Shown piece after piece: positions 36,128-46,455 of a DNA stretch of 64,000 nt. Within the stretch, counting starts at the first letter, position 1. Every line of letters starts with the position of its first letter. The stretch comes from Molossus alvarezi (lineage: Eukaryota; Chordata; Mammalia; Chiroptera; Molossidae): assembly GCA_037176705.1 (NCBI GenBank), contig CM073891.1:51400571-51464570 (forward strand), read 5' to 3'. Under the pieces are notes generated by a model that was not told the origin of the DNA, made no database searches, and saw only the letters and a program-made list of their open reading frames with translations. Position numbers and translations under genes: made by a program.

Positions 36128-36545
36128 ATAGCCATGCCTTGCTTAATGGCAGGGATGCATTCTGAGAAATTTTAGATTTTGTCATTGTGCAAGCATTCTG
36201 CAGTACACTTACACACACCTAGATGGTATAGCCTACTACACATTTGGGTTATCTGGTATACCCTATTGCTCCTAGGCTACAAACCAATGCAGCATGTTAC
36301 TCTATTGAATTCTATAGGCAATTATTATACAGTAGTAAATATTTGTGTATCTAAACATAGAATAGGTACAATAAAAATACATTATTAAAGATAAAAATGG
36401 CACACCTGTGTAGGACTTACCAAGAATGGAGCTTCTAGGACTGAAAGTTGCTCTAGGTAAGTCAGTAAGTGAGTGGTGAGTGATGGTGAAGGCCTAGGAC
36501 ATCCACCACTACAGGCTTAATAAACACTGTCCTAAAGACCTCCTC
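36128..36545 (+). mobile_element. DNA transposon fragment, left part (Tigger-like group, family uncertain)
   Basis: 'cttgcttaatggcagggatgcattctgagaaa' is a landmark for the left end; 'gatggtatagcctactacac' and 'ctcctaggctacaaacc' follow the known order of a common mammalian DNA transposon. The matching right end is seen at 39437-39532. Class assignment is from memory. Confidence 0.6.
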
Positions 36546-36739
36546 CTGTTTCCTTCTGACTGGGTCAGATATAGAACATTGAGGCTATCAGTGCTGCTCT
36601 ATGAATAGGAATGTGGGCTGGATTGATTAGACATGTTGAGGAGAAACCGGTTAGATAGAGTATAGATCACTACAATAGTGACTGCTAGGAGGGAGTATAA
36701 TGTGGCCTGAGAATCAATAGGAATAAAAAATCAAGATGG

Positions 36740-37268
36740 ATATACCCTAAGAAGCCTGAAACACCAATCAGAAAGAATATATATACCCCCATGTTTGTAG
36801 CAGCACTATTTACAATAGCTAAGATCTGGAAACAGCCCAAATGTCCATCAGTAGACAAATGGATAAAAAAACCTGGTAAATATACACAATGGAGTACTAT
36901 GCAGCTGTAAAAAAGAAAGATCTCTTATCCTTTGAGATGACATGGAGGGACCTGGAAAGTATTATCCTAAGCGACATAAGCCAAACAGAGAAATACAAGT
37001 ATCATATGATCTCACTTATTTGTGGAATATAATGAACATAACAGTCTGAGGAATGGGGTAGTCCCAGAGATGTGAAAGTTTGGTACAGATTGACAATCCC
37101 CAGAAAAGGGGGTGGGGGGAGAGATAAACCACAGAACTTATATGCATGTATGCATGAACAATGGACATGGACAACAAAGCTGGGAATGGGGGGGAGGGGG
37201 GAATCACTGGGGAAAAAAGGAGAAACATCTGTAACAAAAATTAATTAATTAATTAAAAAAATAAAATT
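36740..37268 (+). mobile_element. 5'-truncated L1 3' end
   Basis: 529 bp of L1 ORF2 C-terminus and 3'UTR with a G-rich tract and tail 'aattaattaattaaaaaaata'. A 12-bp TSD 'aaatcaagatgg' lies at 36728-36739 and 37269-37280. Confidence 0.93.
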
Positions 37269-37579
37269 AAATCAAGATGGAGACATAAAGGAACATAGGA
37301 GATTGTCATGGCAATGTGGTTTTATCTATTGCATGTTGGAACAGTGGTCAGATTAAGTAACATTGTGGCAATCAGAAAAAGAGAGTGCTTAAAATTAAAA
37401 TCAATAAAATATCACCGGCCACCTACCAGAATGGTTGCCATCAACAAATCGCCAAACAATAAGTGCTGGTGAGGGTGTGGAGAAAAGGGGACTCTAGCTC
37501 ACTGCTGGTAGGAACGCAGAGTGGTGTAGCCAGCATGGAAAACAGTATGGAGTTTCCTCAAAAGATTAAAAATGGACCT

Positions 37580-38028
37580 ACTGTGAACATAGGGGTATAT
37601 CCATTTGTTTGTATCTTCTTCTGTTTCTTTTTTCAATGTCCTGTAGTTTTCTGAATACAGGTCTTTTACATCCTTGGTTAAGTTTATTCCTAGGTATCTT
37701 AATTTTTTTGTTGCAGTAATAAATGGATTGTTTTTTAGTTTCTCTTTCTGAGAGTTCATTATTGGTGTATTAAAATACCATTGACTTCTGTTTTTTTTTT
37801 TTTTTTTCTTTATTGATTTTAGAGAGAGAGGGAGAGAGATAAAAACACTGATGAGAGAGAACATCGATTGGCCACCTCCCGCATGCCCCCCACTGGGGAT
37901 TTGGCCCCAAACCTGGGCATGTGCCCTGACCAGGAATTGAACCAGCAACCTCTTGGTGCATGGGTCGATGCTCAACCACTGAGCCACACTGGCTGGGTGA
38001 CTTCTGGATGTTAAAGATACATTTTTTT
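37580..38028 (-). mobile_element. Inverted L1 RT fragment inserted in an L1
   Basis: The minus strand reads as L1 ORF2 RT/thumb sequence (landmark 'aagatacctaggaataaac' on the minus strand). The surrounding plus-strand L1 is contiguous across it. Possible short direct repeats 'aaaaatggacct' (37568-37579) and 'aaaaaagccct' (38029-38039) flank it. It has no 3'UTR or clear poly(A) tail of its own. A SINE later landed in it. Confidence 0.75.
37791..37997 (-). mobile_element. Ves-like SINE, short form
   Basis: T-run, 'attgattttagagagag', 'cctgggcatgtgccctgacc', head ending 'ggctgggtg'. The 9-bp TSD 'tgacttctg' lies at 37782-37790 and 37998-38006. Confidence 0.93.
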
Positions 38029-38679
38029 AAAAAAGCCCTGCCTTATGACCTAGTGACTCCAGTCCTGTGGATTTATCCAAAGAAACCCAAAACACTAATT
38101 CAAAAGAATATATGTACCCCTGTGTTCATTGCAGTATTGTTTACAACAACCAAGCTATGGAAGCAACCCAAGTGCCCAGCAATAGACCAGTGGATAAGAA
38201 AGCTGTGATACATATATACAGAGCAATATGACTCAGCCATTTAAAAAATTAAATCTTACCCTTTGCAACAGCACAGAAAGACTAGAGTGCATTGTGCTCA
38301 GTGAAATAAGTCAGGCAGAGACAGACAAACACCAAATGATTTCACTCTTTGGAATCTGAGACACAAACTAACAAATTTGAAGCAGATTCTCAGAGACAGA
38401 GAGAGAACTGGTGGTTGCCAGTGGACAAATGGAGTGGAGGCACTGGGTGAAATGGGTGATGGGACTAAGATGCACAAACTAAGAGGCACTAAATAGTCAT
38501 GGAGAAGGAAGTACAGCATAGGAAATATAGTCAATATTAGTGTGATTGCTATGCGAGGTGCCAGTTGGCATGCTGGAAATATTGAGGGGAACACTGTGTA
38601 AAGTATATGAGTGTCTAATCACTAAGCTGTACACCCAAAATAAATGCATAATTTTTTAAAGCTTTTAAAAAATAAAAAG

Positions 38680-38874
38680 TACTATTTTGTATTGATTTCA
38701 GGTGTACAGCAGAGGCTGTGGAAATATTTGTAAAAGATCTCTTTATGGACTAAGATGAAACACTGTCTGGAAATCACAAAATTAAATGCTTTCTTATATT
38801 AATTAAGATGCTGTTAGTTAAGTAATAGAATGTTCATCTAACAATGCTTAATAAAGATCTTGCTCCTCTCAGTT
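38680..38874 (+). other. Putative 3'-transduced segment
   Basis: Non-L1 sequence between two A-rich tails. An AATAAA signal at 38850-38855 lies about 20 bp before the second tail, as expected for use of a downstream poly(A) signal at the source locus. The first 30 bp resemble the antisense 3' end of another L1. Confidence 0.6.
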
Positions 38875-38906
38875 AAAAAATAAATTAAAAAAAAAAGAAG
38901 GTGCTT

Positions 38907-39436
38907 AACATGAAGAGGGTATAGAATTGAGGGCTCCATATTTTGACTTTGGTTCTTTTGATCCCATCTGGCACAAAGGGCTATCTCTGGCATTAAATTG
39001 ATGGAAGAAATAGCACTTATCTATGTTTTCCATCAATTCAACCTATAAATATTTACAAAGTACAGGGGCAGGCTGGCCCCACACTGCCACAGAAAGCTTT
39101 TTCTCAAGTGTCAGTGGCACTTAATGCTTATTAAGTTAGTTCTATGAACCTGTGTCTTCGTACAGGGTCTTAGGTCCTCTACAAAGAATTTACAGCAATG
39201 CACTGTGAAGACCATCACGCTAGATCTGGAAGAGCTGTGCTGCCCTCTGAATATATAGCACTGAGGGGACAGGCCCCCTCTGTGCTGAAACGGTCAGTAG
39301 CTGCCAGAGTTGGACACAAATATGTGAACTCAAAATTGAGGTATCAAGAGTGATAGGGAATCTTGCAAATTCCCACAGATATTGCTTCTAACAGAGAAAA
39401 ATATCCTCCTGAACTACATGTGGTTCCATTTATGCA
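38907..39436. other. Sequence with no recognised feature
   Basis: No gene or named repeat is seen. It could be interior sequence of the split DNA transposon or older unique DNA. Confidence 0.35.
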
Positions 39437-39532
39437 GGAAATTTAGTTCAGCTCCATTATAATCTTATGGGACCACTGTCATGTATGTAATCTGTTATTG
39501 ACCAAATGGTCACTGTGTGACACGTGAGTATA
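39437..39532 (+). mobile_element. DNA transposon fragment, right end
   Basis: 'ttcagctccattataatctt' and 'gttattgaccaaatggtcac' correspond to the right end of the family seen at 36128-36545. Same orientation and correct order suggest one copy broken up by later insertions. Confidence 0.55.
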
Positions 39533-40737
39533 CATATTTAAATTAACAAGACAAGTTTTCTCTTTCTTGAAATGCCAAATTAAAAATCAAACTTTTGTTT
39601 GGTGTCCCATGGGGGATGGGGATGTTAAATAGTTTACCCATGATATCCCGGTAAATGAGGTGGTATTAATTAGTTACTAATGAGGCACTTTGGGTTATTT
39701 GTAAAATCTACTTGCACTCAGAAGGTACAGGAAAAAAGGGACCATTCTTAAGTTCTGCCATTTGGTTATTGTTCCCTTTCCCACTTTTTACTAAGAATTT
39801 TACATTTTTATTAGTGAATGTTAAATATAACCAAGGACATAAGATAGGAAGAAATAAAATCAAGAAATTAATGTTGAACTTGTATTTATTCTGTGATTAA
39901 ATTCTCTTTTATGCTTCTAAGATTCTAGATAGAAATTTGGACATAGAGTTTTGTCTAAACTGTGTGGGGTTAAAAGGCACTTAAGAGAACACTTGCCTGA
40001 TGGATATTTTCAAATTTTATAGCTTTAATTTTATTTTTAATGAGATCCAAATGGCTTTTCAAATATATAATCATTTTAAAAGCTATGACATGCTCATAGT
40101 ACTCTTATAAATAAAAGGGATGGCTGTAAGATCCTGAATCATTCTAGATTTAAGTATTTGAAATTGTTGGCAATAAATAATTAAAAATGAAAAACTACCC
40201 CAGGAAAACATCTCAATGAGCCCATTTATTAAACACTGCCTCTTTCTGGCTCAAACGCATTTGAAGTTATTTCATCTAAATGTCAAAATAAACAAATCTA
40301 CCTCCATAAATTAGGTTTGTCTCTTGATATTGATGATGAGAAAAAGCCATAACTTGAAAATCACTTTGCTAAGCCATTTCTTAATGGTGTAGTTCATGTA
40401 TCTATACATTTAACATTGTATCATTGACTGCTTCCTTATAAAGCCATACAAAAATGAAAGCGAGTAAAAACACAAACGTTGTGGTAATCAGAAATGCATG
40501 TAAAATAAGAAACAGTCATAGGTCAATTTTGAAATATTGAGAGTAAAATAAAAGTGTGTTTATCTAGGCTACATATTAGTATTAGTTTAAATATAAAAAT
40601 GTCAATTTCAAACTTTTTATATATTGCTTTAGTCACCTGGCTGGTATTACAATAAATGGGGCTAATTCAGATACACTGGAATCTAGTCTTCCAAATGCTT
40701 CAAGTAACTGAAAGACTTCAGATGTGTAAATGAATGA
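39533..40737. other. AT-rich sequence with no gene
   Basis: No gene is recognised. It contains source A (39718-39881) of the duplicated segment described for 40867-41095. Confidence 0.45.
39718..39881 (+). repeat. Source A of a local duplication
   Basis: 164 bp that reappear at 40867-41030 in the same orientation with about 7 substitutions and no gaps (about 96% identity). No TSD or poly(A) is associated. Confidence 0.9.
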
Positions 40738-41124
40738 TGAGGAAGAGAGAGAGAAAGGGAGAGAAATTTGTTGTGACATGGATCCATGTATTCACTGGTT
40801 GATTCCTGTATGTGCCCTGACTGGGATCGAACCAGCAACTTTGTTATATCAGCACCATATCAGGAATCAGAAGGTACAAGAAAGAAGGGACCATTCTTAA
40901 GTTCTGCCACTTGGTTATTGTTCCCTTTCCCCCTTTTTACTAAGAATTTTACATTTTTATTAGTGAATGATAAATATAAAGAAGGACATAAGATAGGAAG
41001 AAATAAAATCAAGAAATTAATGTTGAACTTTTGGGGGATTTATTGTACATCTAAAATAGTGTTAATTTTATCAACAATTTTGTAAGAATTTTATTCCAAC
41101 CAACTGAGCTACCCAGCTAGGGCT
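40738..41124 (-). mobile_element. Older tRNA-derived bat SINE, interrupted
   Basis: Left part 40738-40858: GA-rich stretch, 'tgtgccctgactgggatcga' and 'accagcaac'. Right part 41094-41124: 'ccaaccaactgagctaccc' and 'ggg' at the tRNA-like head. Together they make one antisense SINE with almost no loss at the break. It differs from the Ves forms elsewhere in the window. Confidence 0.8.
40867..41095 (+). repeat. Chimeric insertion made of two neighbouring sequences
   Basis: 40867-41030 copies 39718-39881, and 41030-41095 copies 42740-42805 (66 of 66 bases identical). The join shares 'tt'. It lies inside the SINE at 40738-41124. The left edge shares 'tcag' with the source flank. No poly(A) or TSD is seen. 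Confidence 0.9.
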
Positions 41125-41147
41125 CTTTAAAACTTTAATAACACATA

Positions 41148-41355
41148 TATTTTTTTCCTTTATTGATTTTAGAGAGAAAGGAAGAGAGAGAGTGAGATAG
41201 AAACATCGATAAAACAGAAAATGGATCGGCCGCCTCCTGCATGCCCCCACTGGGGATTTGGCCCACAACCTGGGCATGTGCCCTGTCCAGGAATCTATCC
41301 GGCGACCTCTTGGTGCATGGGTCAATGCTCAACCACTGAGCCACACCGGCCAGGC
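41148..41355 (-). mobile_element. Ves-like SINE, short form
   Basis: 'tttattgattttagagagaaagg', 'acctgggcatgtgccctgtcc' and head 'gagccacaccggccaggc' as landmarks. The 11-bp TSD is 'aataacacata' (41137-41147) against 'aataacagata' (41356-41366). Confidence 0.93.
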
Positions 41356-41744
41356 AATAACAGATAAGTTTTATATATTTAAGCTCTTATAGAACATTGA
41401 ATAGAATAGACTGATTCCCTATTAAATTTCAAACATACAATAATTCTGGTAACAACATCTAAAATATAGAGTGCAAAAAACAAAATAAAATTATAACTCA
41501 GTTTAAAACAAAATATAGATGCAAAATTTCTAAATAAATTACTAAATATTTTCAAAGTAAATAATACATAAAAAGAATTATTTGTCACCAAATAAGCATT
41601 TTTATAAATGTGTCTTTATTGTTGAAAGTATTACAGGTGTCACCAAACAAGTTTTATCTTAAAAATTCAAACACAGTTATTATTAAACACCATATTAAAA
41701 TATTTTAAATAATAGCCTCAATATTTTAAAGATATATATCACTG

Positions 41745-41982
41745 CCCTGGCCGGTTTGGCTCAGCGGTTAGAGCGTCGGCCTGCGGTCCTGAGAGACCCG
41801 GGTTCGGTTCCCGCTAAGGGCATGTACCTCCGTTGCAGTTTGTCCCCGGCCCTGGTCGGTTGTGCGGGTGGCAGCCACTCGATGTGTCCCTTTCACATCG
41901 ATGTTTCTCTCTCTCTCTCTGTTCCTCTCTCTCCCCCCCCACTCTACCTGAACAAAAAATGGAAAAATGTCCTCGGGTGAGG

Positions 41983-42021
<39 letters not shown>
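41745..42021 (+). mobile_element. Ves-like SINE, long form, young
   Basis: A box 'tggctcagcggttagagcg' and B-box region 'ggttcggttcc' are both intact, and the tail is an uninterrupted run of about 37 A's. A perfect 17-bp TSD 'aaagatatatatcactg' lies at 41728-41744 and 42022-42038. This is among the youngest copies here. Confidence 0.97.
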
Positions 42022-42026
<5 letters not shown>

Positions 42027-42332
42027 TATATATCACTGTTTCTAGAAAGAAAAATAAACATTTGTTTCTAAAACCAAACAATCAACCAACCAACAGACAG
42101 AAATTTTAAAAAGCTTTAAAACATTCTACAAACCCTAAACTTGGTGCAAGATACCAGTCACGGAATAGCAACCAACAGCAAACCATAAAGTTAATATGAG
42201 AACCATCTCATTGAAGTCAGAATGTCAATATCAACATAAGTACTTAACATTGTTTTAGAAATTTTGGACAATGCAATAAGATAAGACATAATATAATTAA
42301 GTATAATTTGGGGTGGGGGTGGTATTTTGTAG

Positions 42333-42542
42333 GCCTGGCCAGTGTGTCTCAGTGGTTGAGCATAGACCCATGTACCAAGAGGTCGCCGATTCGATTCCTG
42401 GTCAGGGTACATGCACAGATTGTGGGCCCGATCCCCAGTGGGAGGTATGCAGGAGGTGGCTAATTGATATTCTTCCTCATCAGTGTTTCTCTCTCTTTCT
42501 CCCTCTCCCTTTCTCTCTCTCTAAAATTCAATGAAGAAAATT
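42333..42542 (+). mobile_element. Ves-like SINE, short form
   Basis: 'tctcagtggttgagc', 'gattcgattcctgg', 'ccccagtgggagg', CT-rich body and short A-rich tail. TSD 'attttgtag' (42324-42332) against 'aatttgtag' (42543-42551). Confidence 0.9.
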
Positions 42543-42551
42543 AATTTGTAG

Positions 42552-44270
42552 AAATATAATCATGAAAAAACTAAGATGTAGTTAGTAAATAAAACAATCT
42601 ACTATATTTACTGACTTAGTTACCATTCCTGATACTCTTTATTTCGTCATGTTAAGTCCAGATTCCCATCTAGTATTATGTGCCTTTTGTCTGAAGGACT
42701 TCCTTTAACATTTTTGTCATACAGGTATACTGCTGAAAATTTGGGGGATTTATTGTACATCTAAAATAGTGTTAATTTTATCAACAATTTTGTAAGAATT
42801 TTATTCAAATTTCTAAGAATAAGAAAGAAAAATTATGAAGTGGCCTGAGATGAGGCAAATATACACAGCAACATGGCTTTCCTATGTTACAAAAATAACC
42901 TTTATGGAAGGATTGACCTTTAACAAACTACCTTTACCTTCCAATGCACAGGAAAAATGTGGCTTCTGTATTTTCTATATTTGCTCTGCTCTTTCTCACC
43001 AGTCCCTCCACTGTTGGGCAGTTCTGGGGACCTGGGACAGACATGGTAAACTTGAACTCTCTTATTAAGGAAACATCATTGATGAACTATCTTTTGATTT
43101 AAAATATAGTCCAGAGAAAAATTATTTAATTTTGAAGTTTTAATCACATAAACTATAATGCAAGGTGTTATAATTAATTCTTATTGTGATGATTCCTAAA
43201 ATCTACAAAACTTAATGAAATTGTCTAAGAGATAGAAATCTGAAAGAAACAACTTATATGTGGCTTATGTCCACTTTTAATTCTACAGCTTCCTGAAATC
43301 CCTGTGATATTGTTATAAAGAATAGCTCCTCACATCTCATTCTGATATTTTGTGGGAAGACACCTTTTTTGTTAGTCTCCATTCAGAGAACTCATGAAAG
43401 GCAAAATCAAGAAAGAACTTAAATTCACAAAATTCTCTCCAAAAGATTTTGTTCACTTGAGATCACCACATCAAACACAGAAATTCAATTCAGTTGTAAA
43501 GATTAAAGATAATCTTCAAAGCTGAATAAATAAGAATGAAGACAATAAAATATGATTTTAGCTGGCTATTACAAACTGTGTGATTAAATGTTTGTGCTTT
43601 ACAAAATCTAAAGAACATTTTGTCAGTCATTCTCTCCCTCAGTTTCGGAGTTTGGCATCTAGCCAATGAAATTCAATCTATTTACAATTAAACCATCAAA
43701 AGAGTGAGTTTTTAAAAACCTATTTGATAATGAAGGTGCCCTTATTCAATAAGCCTTTTATAATCTTTAAATTGGAAGATTTCAATTTATCAAGCCTATT
43801 GAGACATAAAAGTTTTCAGATCAAGGTATTATATTTAGGACAGGCAAAATGGTATATTAAATGTAATAAGCTCCACATTCTCTTGAGGCATGCTCATTAA
43901 ACTTAAAAGAAGCTATTTGTAATTTCAAGATGCATAGTAATCCTAATGGCAGAGAATATAAATATAGTGGAGTATGCTTGTCAGCATTAAAAAATGTGTT
44001 CTCTTTTTATGATTCCCAGCCACCTAAACACATATCAGTCCCTGTTCACCATTCCTGAGCAGCATAAGCAATTTATCCCTGAAACCTCTGGTCACGAAGC
44101 TTAGATACTCTGTGTGTATGAAAATACATGCAAATGATGGTTCCATTTTAAAATGTTGCCATAACTTAGTGACTCTCTTCAAACAAATGGAGAATTAAAA
44201 AGAAAAATAATAAGTTTTTTATATTCTATCTATATCTCTTTCATCCAGTTCCATTCCACTGTTAGAACAC
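42552..44270. other. AT-rich sequence with no gene
   Basis: No gene is supported. It holds source B (42740-42805) of the chimeric insertion. The stretch 42640-42735 resembles an ancient dispersed repeat that I cannot name. Confidence 0.4.
42740..42805 (+). repeat. Source B of a local duplication
   Basis: 66 bp identical to 41030-41095 in the same orientation. Confidence 0.9.
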
Positions 44271-44285
44271 ATTATTAGATTTTTT

Positions 44286-44532
44286 TTTTTTTTAATCCTC
44301 ACCCGAGGACATTTTTGCATTTTTTGTTCAGACAGAGCAAGAGGGAGAGAGAGGAAGAGAGAGAGAGAGAAACATCGATGTGAAGGGACACATCGAGTGG
44401 TTGCCACCCACACGACCAACCAGGGCCAGGGACAAACTGCAACCGAGGTACGTGCCCTTAGCGGGAACCGAACCCGGGACTCTCTGTACCGCAGGCCGAT
44501 GCTCTAACCGCTGAACCAAACCGGAGAGGGCT
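44286..44532 (-). mobile_element. Ves-like SINE, long form
   Basis: T-run, 'aatcctcacccgaggacat', GA-rich body and head ending 'aaaccggagagggc'. TSD 'attattagattttt' at about 44271-44284 and 44533-44546. Confidence 0.95.
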
Positions 44533-44722
44533 ATTATTAGATTTTTATGTATTTTTCCAACTGAAAAAAACTGTATTCAGAAAATATGAATATTTATTTG
44601 TATTTCCCCATCTATGTCCTAGATAATACTGAATATCATTTGCGGTGTTTTGCATCTTGCATTTCACACTTGCAACATATTCTGATTGTTCTCATGTAAG
44701 TCTATAAAGAGATATACAGGGA

Positions 44723-45117
44723 TACAGGGTGGGGCCAAACTAAGTTTACAATTTGTCATATGGAAAAGAATGGTGTAGTCCCAGAGACATGTAAGTGGGG
44801 TACAGACTGACAATCCCCAGAAGAGGGGGTGGTTGGGGAGAGATAAACCACAGAACTTACATGCATGTGTGCATGAACAATGGACATGGAGAACAAAGCT
44901 AGGGACAGGGAGGGGAGGGTAAGGGAGGGGGAATCAGTGGGGGAAAAGGAGAAACATCTGTAACAAAAATAAATTAATTAATTTTTAAAAAGATATATAA
45001 TTTCAAAATTGAAAAAACAGAAAAAAATACAATAATTAAAAAATAATAATACAAGAAAAAACTTCGTGTTTCATATACTCACAGCTGTAAACCTATCTAC
45101 TTTTGCCCTGCCTTGTA
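44723..45117. mobile_element. Mariner-like MITE split by an L1 fragment
   Basis: The left terminal sequence 'tacagggtggggccaaact..gtttaca' and the right end (reverse complement 'tacaaggcagggcaaaagt..gtttaca') are inverted repeats with TA ends. The inner arms (44755-44766 and about 45010-45060) continue the palindrome ('tacaataattaa', 'aatacaag'). An L1 3' end separates the two arms. Confidence 0.75.
44767..44993 (+). mobile_element. Short L1 3'UTR fragment
   Basis: About 225 bp of L1 3'UTR: 'gtagtcccagagacatgtaa', G-rich tract and tail 'aataaattaattaatttttaaaa'. It is inserted in the loop region of the mariner-like MITE. Confidence 0.88.
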
Positions 45118-45189
45118 TTTTTTTCTGCAGTTCTCTCTTGTGTGGATTTTTATTGTGTCATTTACTGAACTAAAAACCCATTTATTGGG

Positions 45190-45530
45190 TATTTTGCTCT
45201 GCTTTGGTCTTTTGCTATTTAAAATAATGCAGTAATGCATCGTCTGGTGCTCTGCGTTTTCATGTTGTGCCAGTTACGTTTGTGGACAGATTCCTCGGAG
45301 TTGTTTTTCTGGTTCAAAGGGTAAATTCATATTTCATTTTACAAATACGTATTACTATTTTCCATAGTGGTTGTATAATTTTTTTATCTTTACCAACTTT
45401 ATCATGAGATCATGTTGACAGTCTTTAAAATTTCTCAGTGTTAATGGTGACAGATCATATCTCAATATTTTAAATTTACATATGAGTAAGTTTGAAGATC
45501 TCGTCATGTGAAATAAATGCATATCAACCA
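45190..45530 (-). mobile_element. Old L1 fragment
   Basis: 'ttttgctatttaaaataatgc', 'ttctggttcaaagggtaaa' and 'gtgacagatcatatctcaat' parallel the antisense 3' part of old L1 elements. Highly diverged. Confidence 0.5.
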
Positions 45531-45568
45531 AAAGATCTTACTAAAAAGTTAAAAGTTCATGGTATATT

Positions 45569-46062
45569 AGTTTCCTAGGGCTGCTGTGACAAAAGACCGA
45601 AATCTGGGATGGCTTAAACACAGAAATGGATTCTCTGACAGTTCTGGACTTTAGAAATTTCAAATGGTAAGTTGTCAACAGGGTTCGTCCCTTCTAAAGG
45701 GCTCTGAGGGACCTTCTGTTCCATCTATGGCTCCTGGCTGCTAGTGACAGCCAGCAATTCTTGGGGTTCCTCAGTGTGTCGACGCATCTCGCCAATCTCT
45801 GCCTCTCTTCACAGGGCAGACTTCCTGTGTGTGTCTGTGTCCCCATGATGCCCTCCTCTTATGTATATCTGTATCTAGACTTCCTTCTTGTTATAAGAAC
45901 ACCAGTCATTAACTTAAGGATTCATTTTCTCCAGTATGATCTGAACTTACCTGAGCTAAGTACACTTACAAGAAATCCTATTTCCAAATAGATCATATTT
46001 GGAGGTACTAGATGTTAGGACTTCAAGACATCTTTTTGGGAAGGCACAATTTAATCCATAAC
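45569..46062 (-). mobile_element. Ancient LTR-like repeat, same family as 23534-24139
   Basis: The classic antisense start 'ttagtttcctagggctgctg' and the end 'ggcacaatttaatccataac' frame it. It is a solitary LTR-like copy with no internal genes. Confidence 0.75.
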
Positions 46063-46455
46063 TTATGGGAGTTACCAAAATATGTTGGTCCTGTGAGACA
46101 GAGCCTGCTGGTATTCACCAATGATTGATTCTCCTTGTCTTCCATGGCACATGCTTAGATGGTATTTTGTGGGAACTTTGCATCTGAGCAGGCCATGTGA
46201 TCATTTCTTACCAATGGAATACAAACAGAAGTGACTGAAGGGACTTGTAATTCATGCAGGTCAAGCAGTTAAAAGCCCAGATGCTCCCTCCACTTTCTCT
46301 CTCTGTCTCTCATCACCTACTCTGCTGTCCAGACACTAAAATGCTACTGAATAACTTTACTGGCAGATGTATTTCAGAGATAGAGCCCAAATTTCTTAGT
46401 AACTTTGGAAACTGCTTCTTCTCTTATTCCTACTTGCATTGGGAAAGTATTTGAC
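46063..46455. mobile_element. Possible LTR-like ancient repeat
   Basis: 'cttaccaatggaatacaaacagaagtgac', 'cagttaaaagcccagatgct' and a trailing 'tttgactaagtaa' are reminiscent of a mammalian LTR-type repeat, but I cannot name the family. Confidence 0.4.

Larger units (their letters stand above)
37391..38891 (+). mobile_element. 5'-truncated L1 with apparent 3' transduction and an inverted internal insert
   Basis: L1 ORF2 C-terminal sequence (37391-37579) and its direct continuation (38035-38662) flank an insert at 37580-38028. The L1 3'UTR ends in an A-rich run (38663-38679), after which about 195 bp of non-L1 sequence precede a second A-rich tail. Flanking repeats 'aaaaagagagtgctt' (37376-37390) and 'aaaaagaaggtgctt' (38892-38906) match at 13 of 15 bases, enclosing both tails. 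Confidence 0.75.

Noticed and set aside
41745..41820. tRNA-like A and B boxes suggesting tRNA genes
   Set aside because: The boxes belong to SINE heads followed by CT-rich bodies and poly(A), flanked by TSDs. No cloverleaf gene with mature ends was identified.
41756..41980. Recurrent small protein 'AQRLERRPAV..' found at many sites (e.g. 27372, 41756, 48351, 51041)
   Set aside because: It is the translated Ves SINE head; the repetition reflects copies of the SINE, not a gene family.
39881..42740. Interpretation of the chimeric copy as a spliced retroposed transcript (exons at 39718-39881 and 42740-42805)
   Set aside because: A GT follows source A, but source B is preceded by 'gaaaat', not an AG acceptor. 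The copy has no poly(A) or TSD and lies between its two sources, which fits local template switching better.
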